Origin: JAHDHW01 sp965277415
GTDB taxonomy: Bacteria; Bacteroidota; Bacteroidia; Chitinophagales; Saprospiraceae
Direction of reading: 5' to 3'
Assembly (NCBI GenBank): GCA_965277415.1
Contig: CBDICS010000043.1
Location: 1 to 64,000 of the forward strand
Length of the DNA stretch: 64,000 nt
Positions 1 to 7,514 of this stretch are shown piece after piece (position 1 is the stretch's first letter; the number at the start of each line of letters is the position of its first letter). Both the position numbers and the translations under genes were made by a program. The notes under the pieces are model-generated. The model did no database searches and was not told the origin of the DNA. It was given only the letters and a program-made list of their open reading frames with translations.

Positions 1-798
1 TGATTCGTGCCACGTTTTTATCAGAGAAGAGTTCTAAAGCAGTACGACATGTTGCCAATACAGAGTTAATCACTTTCTCGTTACCAACCATAAGAGCCTT
101 AAACTCCGTGTATGTATCTTCATTAACATTATTCATTATCCACTTAAACGTAGGAGAATCAGGATCGGGAGTAAGATTGTTTAACAAATGTCTCACTTGT
201 ACCAATGTACAATCTTCGGGCAGTGCTGATTCCGTGAGGCATCTGATTAGGATATAAATAAGCTGTCGTGCGCTATTGTTCCAAAAGGGGTCTTTGCTTT
301 CTCCAAGTGATGTCTCAACAAGTATAGATGCAAGGCGTTTTCTTTTACTATCGGTATTAGCCCTGAGAAGTGGGTTATATGCAAGACTAGAGGTTATGTC
401 AGAGAAATCTAATTTAAGGACACGGAACCCTTTTGATCTTAAATGTCCGCTTGTTTGAGAAAACAAACTGCCGCTTGCGTCCAACACGACCATTGGGTCA
501 TCAAGTTTTAATGCCATTGGTAAAAATATATGTGAGGACTTACCACTACCTGTTGAGCCGATCACACAGCAATGCCGTGCCACTCTTTTTCTGCGTCAAG
601 TCTCAATCGTCCGTTAACAACTATGCCACTATTATTTTCTGATAATAGTTTAAGTTGTTCTCGTCTGGTAAGATACCTGCCAGAGTAGGGCGAAGTATCA
701 GTCTGGGTAAACAAAAACTGCCACACTTTTTTGAGCGTATCAATCATAATCAGGAAATAGTACAACAACTTTTCTTTGGCGGTCATGTGAGGTTTCAT
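1..798 (-). CDS. VirD4/TraG-type conjugation coupling protein, partial and frameshifted
   Basis: Reverse-strand reading from about 587 to the left edge is open for nearly 200 codons and contains a Walker A motif (VIGSTGSGKSSHIFLP) followed by MVVLDASGSL and AYNPLL, typical of the VirD4/TraG/TraD ATPases that bring DNA to a type IV secretion channel. The upstream part lies in another frame: it begins near 798 (MKPHMTAKEKLLYYF; a GTG at 831 is also possible), has a hydrophobic N-terminus, reaches NGRLRLDAEK, and stops at 562. Re-reading one A in the A-run at 586-590 joins the frames as LDAEK-RVARHCCVIGSTGSGK, the arrangement expected before Walker A. So this is one gene with a 1-base shift, either a real lesion or a sequencing error. 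The 3' half lies off the window. Neighbouring genes on the same strand fit a mobile element. Confidence 0.8.
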
Positions 799-800
799 AA

Positions 801-823
801 GAAAAAAGGGTTTATAAAAACCC
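801..823 (-). terminator. possible hairpin terminator before the coupling-protein gene
   Basis: On the minus strand a 6-bp stem (GGGTTT/AAACCC, 808-823) is followed by a run of seven T residues. It sits between the stop of the 866-1240 gene and the ATG at 798. It could terminate or attenuate the upstream operon, but the stem is short and AT-rich. Confidence 0.3.
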
Positions 824-865
824 GCAGGCACTATGCGCCTACAGTACGTGGTTTGTGAAATTTTT

Positions 866-1240
866 CTATCGTTCTAAATCGTGATCGTCTCGCTCTCTTT
901 CTTGCTGCTTTTCTTTTATTCTCCGCATATCGGCTTGGCGAGTTTGAAGTCGCATTATGCTTTTGAACGAAGTCTCCAAATCTATAGGTTGCTTATTTTT
1001 TTGTAGCTCTACTTCTTTTTGTTTTAGCTTCTCATCAACAAGCTCACGTTTGATATATTGCAAACCTGTATTATAGCCATCTTTTACGCCTATACCATAG
1101 CTGTTCTGAAAATCTTTTGATACAACTGAGCGAAGAACAGCACTAAACTCAACCGTTATTTTTTTCATATTGATACACAATGTGTAGCCCCTGTCGAAAC
1201 CACGTTTGTAAGCTACTGCATCTGTTATATGGTGATTCAT
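866..1240 (-). CDS. hypothetical protein of the mobile element
   Basis: I do not recognise this 124-aa protein. The start chosen is the ATG at 1240 (MNHHITDAVAYKRGF), which clears the preceding gene; a longer in-frame start at 1279 would overlap the HTH gene by 14 bases. Two short similar stretches can be seen, YKRGFDRGY near residue 11 and GVKDGYNTGLQYI near residue 52. The C-terminal half is highly charged and probably a helical or coiled-coil tail (KLKQKEVELQKNK, RRIKEKQQERERDD). It lies between the HTH gene and the coupling-protein gene, so a role in element transfer or its control is plausible but is inference only. Confidence 0.55.
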   Translation of the reverse strand: MNHHITDAVAYKRGFDRGYTLCINMKKITVEFSAVLRSVVSKDFQNSYGIGVKDGYNTGLQYIKRELVDEKLKQKEVELQKNKQPIDLETSFKSIMRLQTRQADMRRIKEKQQERERDDHDLER

Positions 1241-1265
1241 TATTGATATTTTTTGATGATGAAAT

Positions 1266-1529
1266 TTATATGTTCGCATATGATTCTATGAAGGAAATTA
1301 AACTAGGCTTATGGTATAAAATTAGCTTTCTGCTTTGTTGAGAAAATCTAATACGGTCTTGGTTACGGTAACTAGAAAGTGTAGATTTCGATCTGATATT
1401 GAGTATCTGCATTGCTTCTTTTTCATCGACCCACTCGCTCTCTTGCTTACCATATTTTTCCTCAAACCGTTCGTAGAGCTGATCAAGCAACTGATAAAAA
1501 CTTTGCTCTTCTATTGATATGATATTCAT
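1266..1529 (-). CDS. small helix-turn-helix protein (HTH_17/excisionase-like)
   Basis: An 87-aa protein whose C-terminal half (about residues 33-80) reads as a MerR/excisionase-type winged helix: WVDEKEAMQILNIRSKSTL, then RLRKL-like basic residues and a closing ILYHKPSLISFIE. This pattern (acidic lead, AxxxLxI, S/T-x-S-T-L, aromatic near the end) is that of the HTH_17 family found in excisionases and element regulators of Bacteroidota. The N-terminal 30 residues look like an amphipathic helix that could dimerise. It is probably the regulatory or directionality protein of the surrounding integrated element, although no integrase is visible in the window to pair it with. Confidence 0.7.
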   Translation of the reverse strand: MNIISIEEQSFYQLLDQLYERFEEKYGKQESEWVDEKEAMQILNIRSKSTLSSYRNQDRIRFSQQSRKLILYHKPSLISFIESYANI

Positions 1530-1549
1530 TGTATTTATAGTTTTAGTAG

Positions 1550-1885
1550 TTAAAAAATAAAGAGGTATGCGAGGTATGTGGCTATACCTCCGATGGCGAT
1601 TTTCCCAGCGTTATACTTCCATGCCGTCTCTAGTAACTGTCCTAAATTATGAGTCGTAAAAGTGAGTCCTTTGGTAATACTGTTGCCTGCCACACCTAAA
1701 AGCTGACCTACGGTTTTTTTAAAGGTGAGTACTGCAAACCAAAAAAACACTTGGTGCCAAAACGGAATACGATATATCCAGTGTGTAAATCTAATAGCTG
1801 TCTCACTGGTCGCAAACTCTTTTACACCTGACCACAAGAAGAACGTGAGCAAGAACGCCAAGAAAAAATTTGTAATGATTTTCAT
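1550..1885 (-). CDS. small inner-membrane protein, unknown function
   Basis: A 111-aa protein with three hydrophobic stretches: residues 3-20 (ITNFFLAFLLTFFLWSG), about 39-57 (RIPFWHQVFFWFAVLTF) and 95-111 (KIAIGGIATYLAYLFIF, ending at the C-terminus). The middle section is polar and glycine-containing. No catalytic motif is seen. It lies 20 bases upstream of the HTH gene and 80 bases downstream of the ankyrin gene, all on the same strand, so it is probably cotranscribed with the element genes. It could be a small conjugation or entry-exclusion membrane protein, but nothing in the sequence proves this. Confidence 0.5.
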   Translation of the reverse strand: MKIITNFFLAFLLTFFLWSGVKEFATSETAIRFTHWIYRIPFWHQVFFWFAVLTFKKTVGQLLGVAGNSITKGLTFTTHNLGQLLETAWKYNAGKIAIGGIATYLAYLFIF

Positions 1886-1966
1886 GATAATTTTGTTTTA
1901 GTGTACCACGCAAAGAGCGAGCACTTAGCTCTGCTCTTTGCATTATGGCACTTTTAGAAATCAATC

Positions 1967-3238
1967 TTACATACTAGATTCTTGATATGAGTTACAATGC
2001 AAAAACTCTTTCCTCAGTAGCACTTGCGCCTCTTTGCGCTCGGCAGCTAGTCGCTCTGCCTCTGCTTTGTGCGCTTTAATCTGCTTGTCTTGCTCTGCAA
2101 GAACTTCAGCAAGTTTTGCTGCGTCATAAATAGTCGATGCCCAGCCGATAAATGGTATCGCTCTAAAACCTAACTTTAGTAGACCACCTTTAAGCAGGCC
2201 ACGTTTTACCGCACTCTTAGCTGCTTGTGATGTAGCAAGTCTGCTCATAATAGCTCTGTGCGCCGTATGCGTATATACCAATGTTGCAAGAGCTTTAATG
2301 CCCGTTGATTGGAGTTTCTTTCTCGCTGTAGCACATTGCTCTGGGTACGATTCGCAATAGTTAGCTGCTACTTGTCTGTGCAGTAATTCGTTTTCTGTCA
2401 TCATGGCGTAGGTCAAAATTGTCTGTCCATAATCATCAATCAGATTTGTACTGGCACCATTGCTTATGAGGTACTGATACACTCTACCATGTCCATTGCC
2501 TACCTGATAAAATATTGCTGGAACGCTACAATTATTTACCGCATTTATATCTGCTCCTATTTGATGCAAATTATATGCAGCATCTACCTGTGTTACTGTG
2601 TGCAGTGGTGTGTTACCTGTGCTATCACGGGCATTAGGATTTTCTCCATCTGCTACTAAATAGGCGAGTGTTTTAGAATCAATAAAATCTGCATAATGTA
2701 GTGGCGTTCTTCCACCATTATAATCCATTCTGTTGCGCTCTGTGTACTGCATGGCAATAGGCAGCAAATGATATTTTTTCTGTGAGAGAATATGTGTCAA
2801 CACATTACAACCAAAGAAGTCAGCCTTTGCATGAAAATCTGCGTCGTGCTCACCGAGTATGCGGAGTGCTGTACTGTCGCCTTTTTGGGCTACTTGTCCT
2901 GCGAACGATACATTGTTCGTGTCTGAAATATTTACGTTGGCTCCTGCGCCTGCTAACACCTCCATAAAATCAGTACGACCTTTCTCAAAAGCTAAAACTA
3001 TGGGGCGAAGGTCATCTATGAATGCGTTTACATCTGCGCCACGTTCAATAGCTTTATGGAGTTTTTCTATGCTCATGCTAGAGAACGCCCGTTTCATGAT
3101 GCGATAGGGGTTCATGATAAATTGATATGATGGGATACCAATTGTGAGTGCTAGTAAGAAAACGATGATTGAGGTTTTACCAAAAGGAGTTAATTGCTGG
3201 CATAGTCTGCCTAGGAGAACATGTGTCTGTTCTTTCAT
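1967..3238 (-). CDS. membrane-anchored ankyrin-repeat protein
   Basis: A 423-aa protein. Residues about 22-41 form one membrane segment (TSIIVFLLALTIGIPSYQF). Residues about 55-290 hold roughly six to seven ankyrin repeats, several with clear signatures (RGADVNAF, GAGANVNISD, GGRTPLHYADF, TGNTPLHTVTQ, IGADINAVN, SNGASTNLIDDYGQTIL). After a short Cys-containing linker, the region about 325-385 is alanine/glycine-rich and hydrophobic (LLKGGLLKLGFRAIPFIGWA) and is followed by a charged coiled coil rich in K, A and E. It is the first gene of the minus-strand run in the element. Base composition is locally richer in GC than the core genes. Ankyrin repeats suggest protein binding; the C-terminal hydrophobic block could insert in a membrane. 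The exact function is unknown. Confidence 0.75.
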   Translation of the reverse strand: MKEQTHVLLGRLCQQLTPFGKTSIIVFLLALTIGIPSYQFIMNPYRIMKRAFSSMSIEKLHKAIERGADVNAFIDDLRPIVLAFEKGRTDFMEVLAGAGANVNISDTNNVSFAGQVAQKGDSTALRILGEHDADFHAKADFFGCNVLTHILSQKKYHLLPIAMQYTERNRMDYNGGRTPLHYADFIDSKTLAYLVADGENPNARDSTGNTPLHTVTQVDAAYNLHQIGADINAVNNCSVPAIFYQVGNGHGRVYQYLISNGASTNLIDDYGQTILTYAMMTENELLHRQVAANYCESYPEQCATARKKLQSTGIKALATLVYTHTAHRAIMSRLATSQAAKSAVKRGLLKGGLLKLGFRAIPFIGWASTIYDAAKLAEVLAEQDKQIKAHKAEAERLAAERKEAQVLLRKEFLHCNSYQESSM

Positions 3239-3451
3239 GATAAAATACTTTTTGAGGTTCCCGTATCTAGAATTGGAAACGGTTATTAAATAGGATTATA
3301 CAAGGCTATATCATTTCATATGAGCTGATTTGTACTTACATAACAATATTCAGAAATATGTAGCAATGTTCTTTTCTAGTAGACATAGAAATAAAAATCA
3401 TCGATTTCCAGTAGAATTTATTTTATTCAAAGTAGTATCTTTATTTATTCC

Positions 3452-3484
3452 AGTAGAAATCGACTAGAAACGTACTAGAAATTA
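3452..3484. promoter_or_regulatory. three tandem 11-bp direct repeats (operator or iteron)
   Basis: AGTAGAAATCG, ACTAGAAACGT and ACTAGAAATTA follow each other without spacing, ending 14 bases before the ATG at 3499. Further single copies of the core (C/G)TAGAA occur at about 3268, 3379 and 3411 in the same 260-bp divergent intergenic region. One helical turn per repeat suggests a cooperative DNA-binding site controlling the divergent promoters, or iterons. Confidence 0.5.
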
Positions 3485-3498
3485 AAACCCAAAGCAAA

Positions 3499-4995
3499 AT
3501 GCCTGCAGGACAGATACAATTACTACCAGAAGTATATAAAATACTTATAACTGCTATTCATGACGAGTTTTCTAAGGAATGGCAAGAAGGCTCAAAAACA
3601 AAGAGAAGACCAATTCCAGAATTTACTAGTACTCGTTTCTATATGCATTTAGAAACATATTTAAGAAGTAATAAAACTTGTGCTACTTACACCGAGTTAA
3701 ATAAAGTTAGCGTTAACTCAAAAGATTTTATCTATCAAAGACAAAGAACATTACAAGCTAACGGTGAGTGGAAAACAGTTAAGTATAACAAACTCAAACT
3801 CTATCTGTTATATTTAGGGTATGAATCACTTGAGCAGTTTCTTGATGACGAGCAGTATTTTAATAATGATAAGCTAAATAAGTTAAGAAAAACACAACTA
3901 GCAATATTATCGGGAATATCAGGCCTAACAAAAGAAAAACCCAATATAATATCTTACTATTTCTATACTTTTCATACACTAGAAATTTCACTAGCAGGCT
4001 ATCTATTAGAGATTGATTTCACAAAAGCAAAGAGGAAAAATGCGAGTAGAAATGCTAAACTGTATAATCTCAGAAATCCTGATAAAAAAGTAGAAATTGG
4101 AACTGCAATTTTTAAAATGCAACATTTACATGTCTCATTTGACAGAGAAGAAAAAAGTTCTGATATGTGGATGCCTCTTTCTCTTTATTTCCATATACAT
4201 AAAAAAGCGGATATATCTCAAATACCTGTTCTTGCAGGCACTTATGCTGGTGTTTCTAAATACAGCTATAACGCCCTTGCTGGTGAAGTAATCCTTTGTC
4301 AAAAAGAAATAGCAGAAAATAATGAAAGAATTGTTGCTGCTATAGCAAAACGATTATACTTAAACCAACATGAAATATCAGTAAGTACAGACCCAAGTGC
4401 TCAGACTATTGGACTAGAAGGAGCAATAGGTACGATTAGAAATATTGAAAGTGGGAGCGCAACAATACTTAAGAATCTTATTGGTAATTATGAAGCTATT
4501 TCTCTCTATAGCGATAAGCGAGGCATATACCGATTTCATGTAGTTATGAATGAAGACTACACTATACAGTTATTAGAAAGAGACAGTAGTTATTGGGGGA
4601 AAATAGAGGTAGTAAACAATAGCGTGTTTGTGCATTTTCGTAGACAAAAAAACAAAGATGTTCGCAAAGAAGGATTAGACTACTTAGACCATTTCATAGT
4701 TATCAATTCTAAACCTGTAATTGTATTTAATAATAAATGTAAAGTTTTGCAAGCCTCATTTGCAGGTAGAACATCAAATAAATCAGCCGAATCCTTCTAT
4801 ATATATCTTCTCAAAGTAAATGATTTGTTACCTATCAGGCAGTACCAACCCAAAGAATTTGATACGTTTATTGAAGAAAGAGATGAATACAAAATAATTC
4901 TGCAAAAGATGATTGATGAGACCAAAGACAAATGGTTAGGTATGAATCTCATCCAAGAAGTTTTAGACTCTAAAAACAACGAATTACTTGACTGA
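3499..4995 (+). CDS. unrecognised 498-aa protein of the mobile element
   Basis: I do not recognise this protein. No signal peptide or membrane segment is visible. The N-terminal 130 residues look helical and basic and contain a possible helix-turn-helix-like stretch (TCATYTELNKVSVNSKDFIY). Residues about 150-190 carry FYTFHTLEISLAGYLLEID, the middle contains AGTYAGVSKYSYNALAGEVI, and about 320-450 look beta-rich (GIYRFHVVMNEDYTIQLLE). It is transcribed away from the ankyrin/HTH/coupling-protein run and has three 11-bp direct repeats directly before its start. AT-rich codon use differs from the ankyrin gene beside it. It could be an element-borne cargo or defence protein or a replication/regulatory protein; the sequence alone does not decide. 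Confidence 0.65.
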   Translation: MPAGQIQLLPEVYKILITAIHDEFSKEWQEGSKTKRRPIPEFTSTRFYMHLETYLRSNKTCATYTELNKVSVNSKDFIYQRQRTLQANGEWKTVKYNKLKLYLLYLGYESLEQFLDDEQYFNNDKLNKLRKTQLAILSGISGLTKEKPNIISYYFYTFHTLEISLAGYLLEIDFTKAKRKNASRNAKLYNLRNPDKKVEIGTAIFKMQHLHVSFDREEKSSDMWMPLSLYFHIHKKADISQIPVLAGTYAGVSKYSYNALAGEVILCQKEIAENNERIVAAIAKRLYLNQHEISVSTDPSAQTIGLEGAIGTIRNIESGSATILKNLIGNYEAISLYSDKRGIYRFHVVMNEDYTIQLLERDSSYWGKIEVVNNSVFVHFRRQKNKDVRKEGLDYLDHFIVINSKPVIVFNNKCKVLQASFAGRTSNKSAESFYIYLLKVNDLLPIRQYQPKEFDTFIEERDEYKIILQKMIDETKDKWLGMNLIQEVLDSKNNELLD

Positions 4996-5096
4996 TGACA
5001 ACACTCATGTTAAAAGAAGTAGTGTGATCTTTTATCATTCTTTTGGTTGGCTGAGTGCTTTGTAAAAGAGCCCTTTGCTCACCAAAACAATTTATC

Positions 5097-5297
5097 ATGT
5101 CTAAGGAAATTTTTTACACTATTTTCGTTCCAGGGTCGGAACCAGCAGCTCAATCAAAAGCAGAAGAAACAGTAAATGATTTATCATCAGACTACAATTC
5201 AGAAATCATCCGAGCACAAGTAATTGTTGAAAATGTAATTGAAAATACCGCTGAGGGTGGACCTAATGCGGTAATCGTAAAATCTACTAAAAAGTAA
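5097..5297 (+). CDS. small hypothetical protein
   Basis: A 66-aa acidic protein starting at the ATG at 5097 (MSKEIFYTIFVPGSEPAAQ); an upstream in-frame ATG at 5055 would add 14 residues of unconvincing sequence. The composition, with alternating strands and helices, suggests a small alpha/beta domain (beta strand IFYTIFVPG, helix AAQSKAEETVNDL, strand AQVIVENVIEN). There is no similarity I recognise. It follows the 498-aa gene after 100 bases. It is followed by a weak hairpin (GCAGGAG...CTTCTGC, 5316-5340) with no T-run. Confidence 0.45.
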   Translation: MSKEIFYTIFVPGSEPAAQSKAEETVNDLSSDYNSEIIRAQVIVENVIENTAEGGPNAVIVKSTKK

Positions 5298-5410
5298 GCG
5301 TGCAGATCACATCAAGCAGGAGTCTCAATGAGGCTTCTGCAAAATATTCGTAAAATACAATACAGTCGCATATAAGCCCATTTAGACACGTTATTCACTG
5401 GCAAATAACT

Positions 5411-5452
5411 GGCAAAAAAGAAAAGGAGCTATGAGGCTTAATTCATAACTCC
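5411..5452 (-). terminator. intrinsic terminator of tRNA-Asp
   Basis: Reading the minus strand after the tRNA 3' end, a 10-bp stem (GGAGTTATGA with TCATAGCTCC, 5425-5452, one mismatch) and an 8-base loop are followed by TTTTCTTTTTTG. This is a normal rho-independent terminator about 12 bases after the tRNA. Two direct copies of ACTGGCAAA lie just beyond it (about 5397-5415). Confidence 0.75.
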
Positions 5453-5464
5453 TTGAAAATCAAG

Positions 5465-5538
5465 CGGTCCGGACGGGACTCGAACCCGCGACCCCCTGCG
5501 TGACAGGCAGGTATTCTAACCAGCTGAACTACCGGACC
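5465..5538 (-). tRNA. tRNA-Asp (GTC)
   Basis: On the minus strand a 74-nt cloverleaf starts GGTCCGGTAGTTCAGCTGG and ends with acceptor strand CCGGACC plus discriminator G; CCA is not encoded. The anticodon arm CCTGC-CTGTCAC-GCAGG gives GTC, and the T arm carries GGTTCGAGTCC. Discriminator G agrees with aspartate. The gene's 3' end faces the mobile DNA at 1-5.4 kb, the usual orientation for a tRNA used as an integration site. Confidence 0.95.
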
Positions 5539-5633
5539 TTATTCTTGATTGAAATACTATAGATTAAATATTAACGTTAATTCTTAACCTAAGATCTTTC
5601 AATAATGAATGACTCATTTGTCATTAGCGAATG

Positions 5634-5664
5634 CAAATGTAAGGTTCTCTGATGAAACTGTCAA
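5634..5664 (-). promoter_or_regulatory. promoter for tRNA-Asp
   Basis: On the minus strand TTG (5664-5662), a 20-base spacer and TACATTTG (5641-5634) match the Bacteroidota sigma-A pattern TTG-N19-21-TAnnTTTG. The predicted start leaves a leader of about 90 nt before the tRNA. Confidence 0.6.
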
Positions 5665-5724
5665 TTATTTTCGTAAAAAAATAAAAAAAGTTACATCCTA
5701 AATCATTTCATAATGTCGATTTAG

Positions 5725-5732
5725 TACATTTG
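5725..5732 (+). promoter_or_regulatory. candidate -7 promoter box for accA
   Basis: TACATTTG fits the Bacteroidota -7 element TAnnTTTG. No TTG is seen at the ideal -33 distance, so this is weaker than the tRNA promoter next to it. It would give an accA leader of about 165 nt. Confidence 0.4.
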
Positions 5733-5903
5733 TATTGGAGGAAGGAGATTATTTAGTGTGAAAATCTAATTCAAACCTTTAAATAAGGCTTATTTGTGGT
5801 GATAATCTTACTTATTGGGTCTTTTCCTCTGTTATATTAAAACATTGCAAAACCTCTGGGATTGCTGGCTATTTTGCCAAAGTCCATTTTTAAATACTTT
5901 TCT

Positions 5904-6887
5904 ATGGTTTTTTTAGAATTTGAAAAGCCTTTAGAGAGCCTCTATGAACAGCTTGAAAAGATTAAGCAGGTTGGAGAAGTTGGCGATATTGATGTATCTG
6001 ATAAGATCGCTGAACTGGAAAAGAAAATAAAACAAGAACGCAAACATATTTATAGCAACTTATCGGGTTGGCAAAAAGTGCAGCTTTCGAGACACCCTGA
6101 GCGACCTTATACTATGTATTACATCGAACAAATGTGTAAGAAGTTTGTCGAACTACATGGTGATCGGTATTTTAAAGATGATAAGGCGATCGTTGGTGGA
6201 CTTGGAAATATTGATGGCCAGAATGTTGTTATCATTGGTCACCAAAAAGGAGTGAACACCAAAATGCGCCAATTCAGGAATTTTGGAATGGCGAATCCTG
6301 AAGGCTATCGAAAAGCACTTCGCTTAATGAAGCTTGCTGAGCGTTTTAATCTCCCTGTTGTTTGTCTGATTGATACACCGGGTGCTTATCCTGGAATTGA
6401 AGCGGAAGAACGTGGTCAAGCGGAAGCAATAGCACGTAATCTTTTTGAAATGGCTCAGTTAAAAGTGCCTATTCTTTGTTATGTTATTGGAGAAGGGGCT
6501 TCAGGTGGTGCTATTGGTATTGGCTTGGGAGACCGGGTTTTTATGCTTGAAAATACTTGGTATTCTGTCATTTCTCCTGAATCTTGCTCTTCTATTCTTT
6601 GGCGAAGTTGGGATTTTAAAGAGCAAGCTGCTGAAGCACTCAAATTGACAGCTGATCATATGTTCGAATTCAAATTGATCGATGATATTGTTAAAGAACC
6701 ACTTGGTGGGGCACACAATATGCCGGAAGAAATGGCAAAATTACTCAAACGACATATTAAGAAGGAGTTATCTGAATTACAAGGAATGGATGCGGAGGAA
6801 AGAATAGAGGCTCGAATTAATAAATTTGGCCAAATGGGCGTTTTTTCGAGAAAAGAAATTACTACAAAAGAAAAGATTAAAGGTTAG
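5904..6887 (+). CDS. accA: acetyl-CoA carboxylase carboxyltransferase subunit alpha
   Basis: A 327-aa protein from the ATG at 5904 (MVFLEFEKPLESLYEQLEK), which aligns with the usual AccA N-terminus; an earlier ATG at 5862 adds 14 unlikely residues. AccA with AccD transfers carboxyl from carboxybiotin to acetyl-CoA to make malonyl-CoA, the committing step of fatty-acid synthesis. Visible family motifs include SRHPERPYTMYYI, FVELHGDRYFKDD, IVGGLGNIDGQNVVIIGHQK, LIDTPGAYPGIEAEERGQAE and the oxyanion-hole region GEGASGGAIGIGLGDRV. Length matches the family. It stands alone before DUF6913 and dapA; accD and accBC are not in the window. Confidence 0.97.
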   Translation: MVFLEFEKPLESLYEQLEKIKQVGEVGDIDVSDKIAELEKKIKQERKHIYSNLSGWQKVQLSRHPERPYTMYYIEQMCKKFVELHGDRYFKDDKAIVGGLGNIDGQNVVIIGHQKGVNTKMRQFRNFGMANPEGYRKALRLMKLAERFNLPVVCLIDTPGAYPGIEAEERGQAEAIARNLFEMAQLKVPILCYVIGEGASGGAIGIGLGDRVFMLENTWYSVISPESCSSILWRSWDFKEQAAEALKLTADHMFEFKLIDDIVKEPLGGAHNMPEEMAKLLKRHIKKELSELQGMDAEERIEARINKFGQMGVFSRKEITTKEKIKG

Positions 6888-6962
6888 AGCATGTTGAGAA
6901 TTTAGTAAACTCACGATATTTTATAACTATCATCTTGTGATCTTCTACTAGATGAATTTACC

Positions 6963-7514
6963 ATGAGAATCTTAAAAAGCTGGCAAAACCAATTGAGGAA
7001 TCGCTTTTTGCAAAAAAAGATCTTCAATTTGGATAGCCGAAGAAGCCCGGTTACTTTTGAATCCGCACAGTCTGTAGGTATTCTATTTAATGCTACTGAA
7101 CAGGCTAATAGAAGCCAAATCATCCAGTTCGCTAATCATCTAAAAAAAGGAGGGAAAGCAGTAACGATTATTGGTTACCTTGATAATAAGCAAGATGCTT
7201 CTGCTTTCTCTTTTAAAGCTTATAACAAAAACGATATAGATTGGCTTGGCCGACCTAAGAAAGAAATACTGGAAAAATACGCAGAAAAAACTTTCGATAT
7301 TCTAATTTGTATCTACCAAGATGAATGCGTAGCTATTGATTATATCGCTGCACTCTCAAAAGCCCACCTTAGGGTTGGCCCAAACACAGAACAGACTTAT
7401 TGTTATGACTTAATCATTGATACTAGTAAAAATAGGAGTATTCAACATTTTTTAAAAGAAGTAGATTTTTATTTACATAAAATAAATAAAAAGTATGAAC
7501 CAGCAAATATTTAA
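6963..7514 (+). CDS. DUF6913 family protein
   Basis: A 183-aa cytoplasmic protein typical of the short alpha/beta proteins that precede dapA in many Bacteroidota (DUF6913). Visible features are the conserved start FQKKIFNLDSRR-type region, SVGILFNATEQANR, a TIIGYLDNK strand, NDIDWLGRPK, FDILICIYQDECVAIDYI and KAHLRVGPNTEQTYCYDLII. Its stop overlaps the dapA start by 20 bases, so the two genes are almost certainly translationally coupled. No catalytic residues are known for the family, and the role in relation to lysine/diaminopimelate synthesis is unknown. Confidence 0.8.
   Translation: MRILKSWQNQLRNRFLQKKIFNLDSRRSPVTFESAQSVGILFNATEQANRSQIIQFANHLKKGGKAVTIIGYLDNKQDASAFSFKAYNKNDIDWLGRPKKEILEKYAEKTFDILICIYQDECVAIDYIAALSKAHLRVGPNTEQTYCYDLIIDTSKNRSIQHFLKEVDFYLHKINKKYEPANI

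Noticed and set aside
276..642. Plus-strand small reading frames in 276-458 and 433-642
   Set aside because: They are antisense to the well-conserved coupling-protein reading frame.
3452..3484. CRISPR or satellite repeat
   Set aside because: Only three 11-bp units with no spacers, next to a start codon; an operator or iteron fits better.
866..5297. Integrase or relaxase gene in the element
   Set aside because: None of the proteins shows the tyrosine recombinase R-H-R-Y set or relaxase HUH motifs; they must lie left of the window if the element has them.
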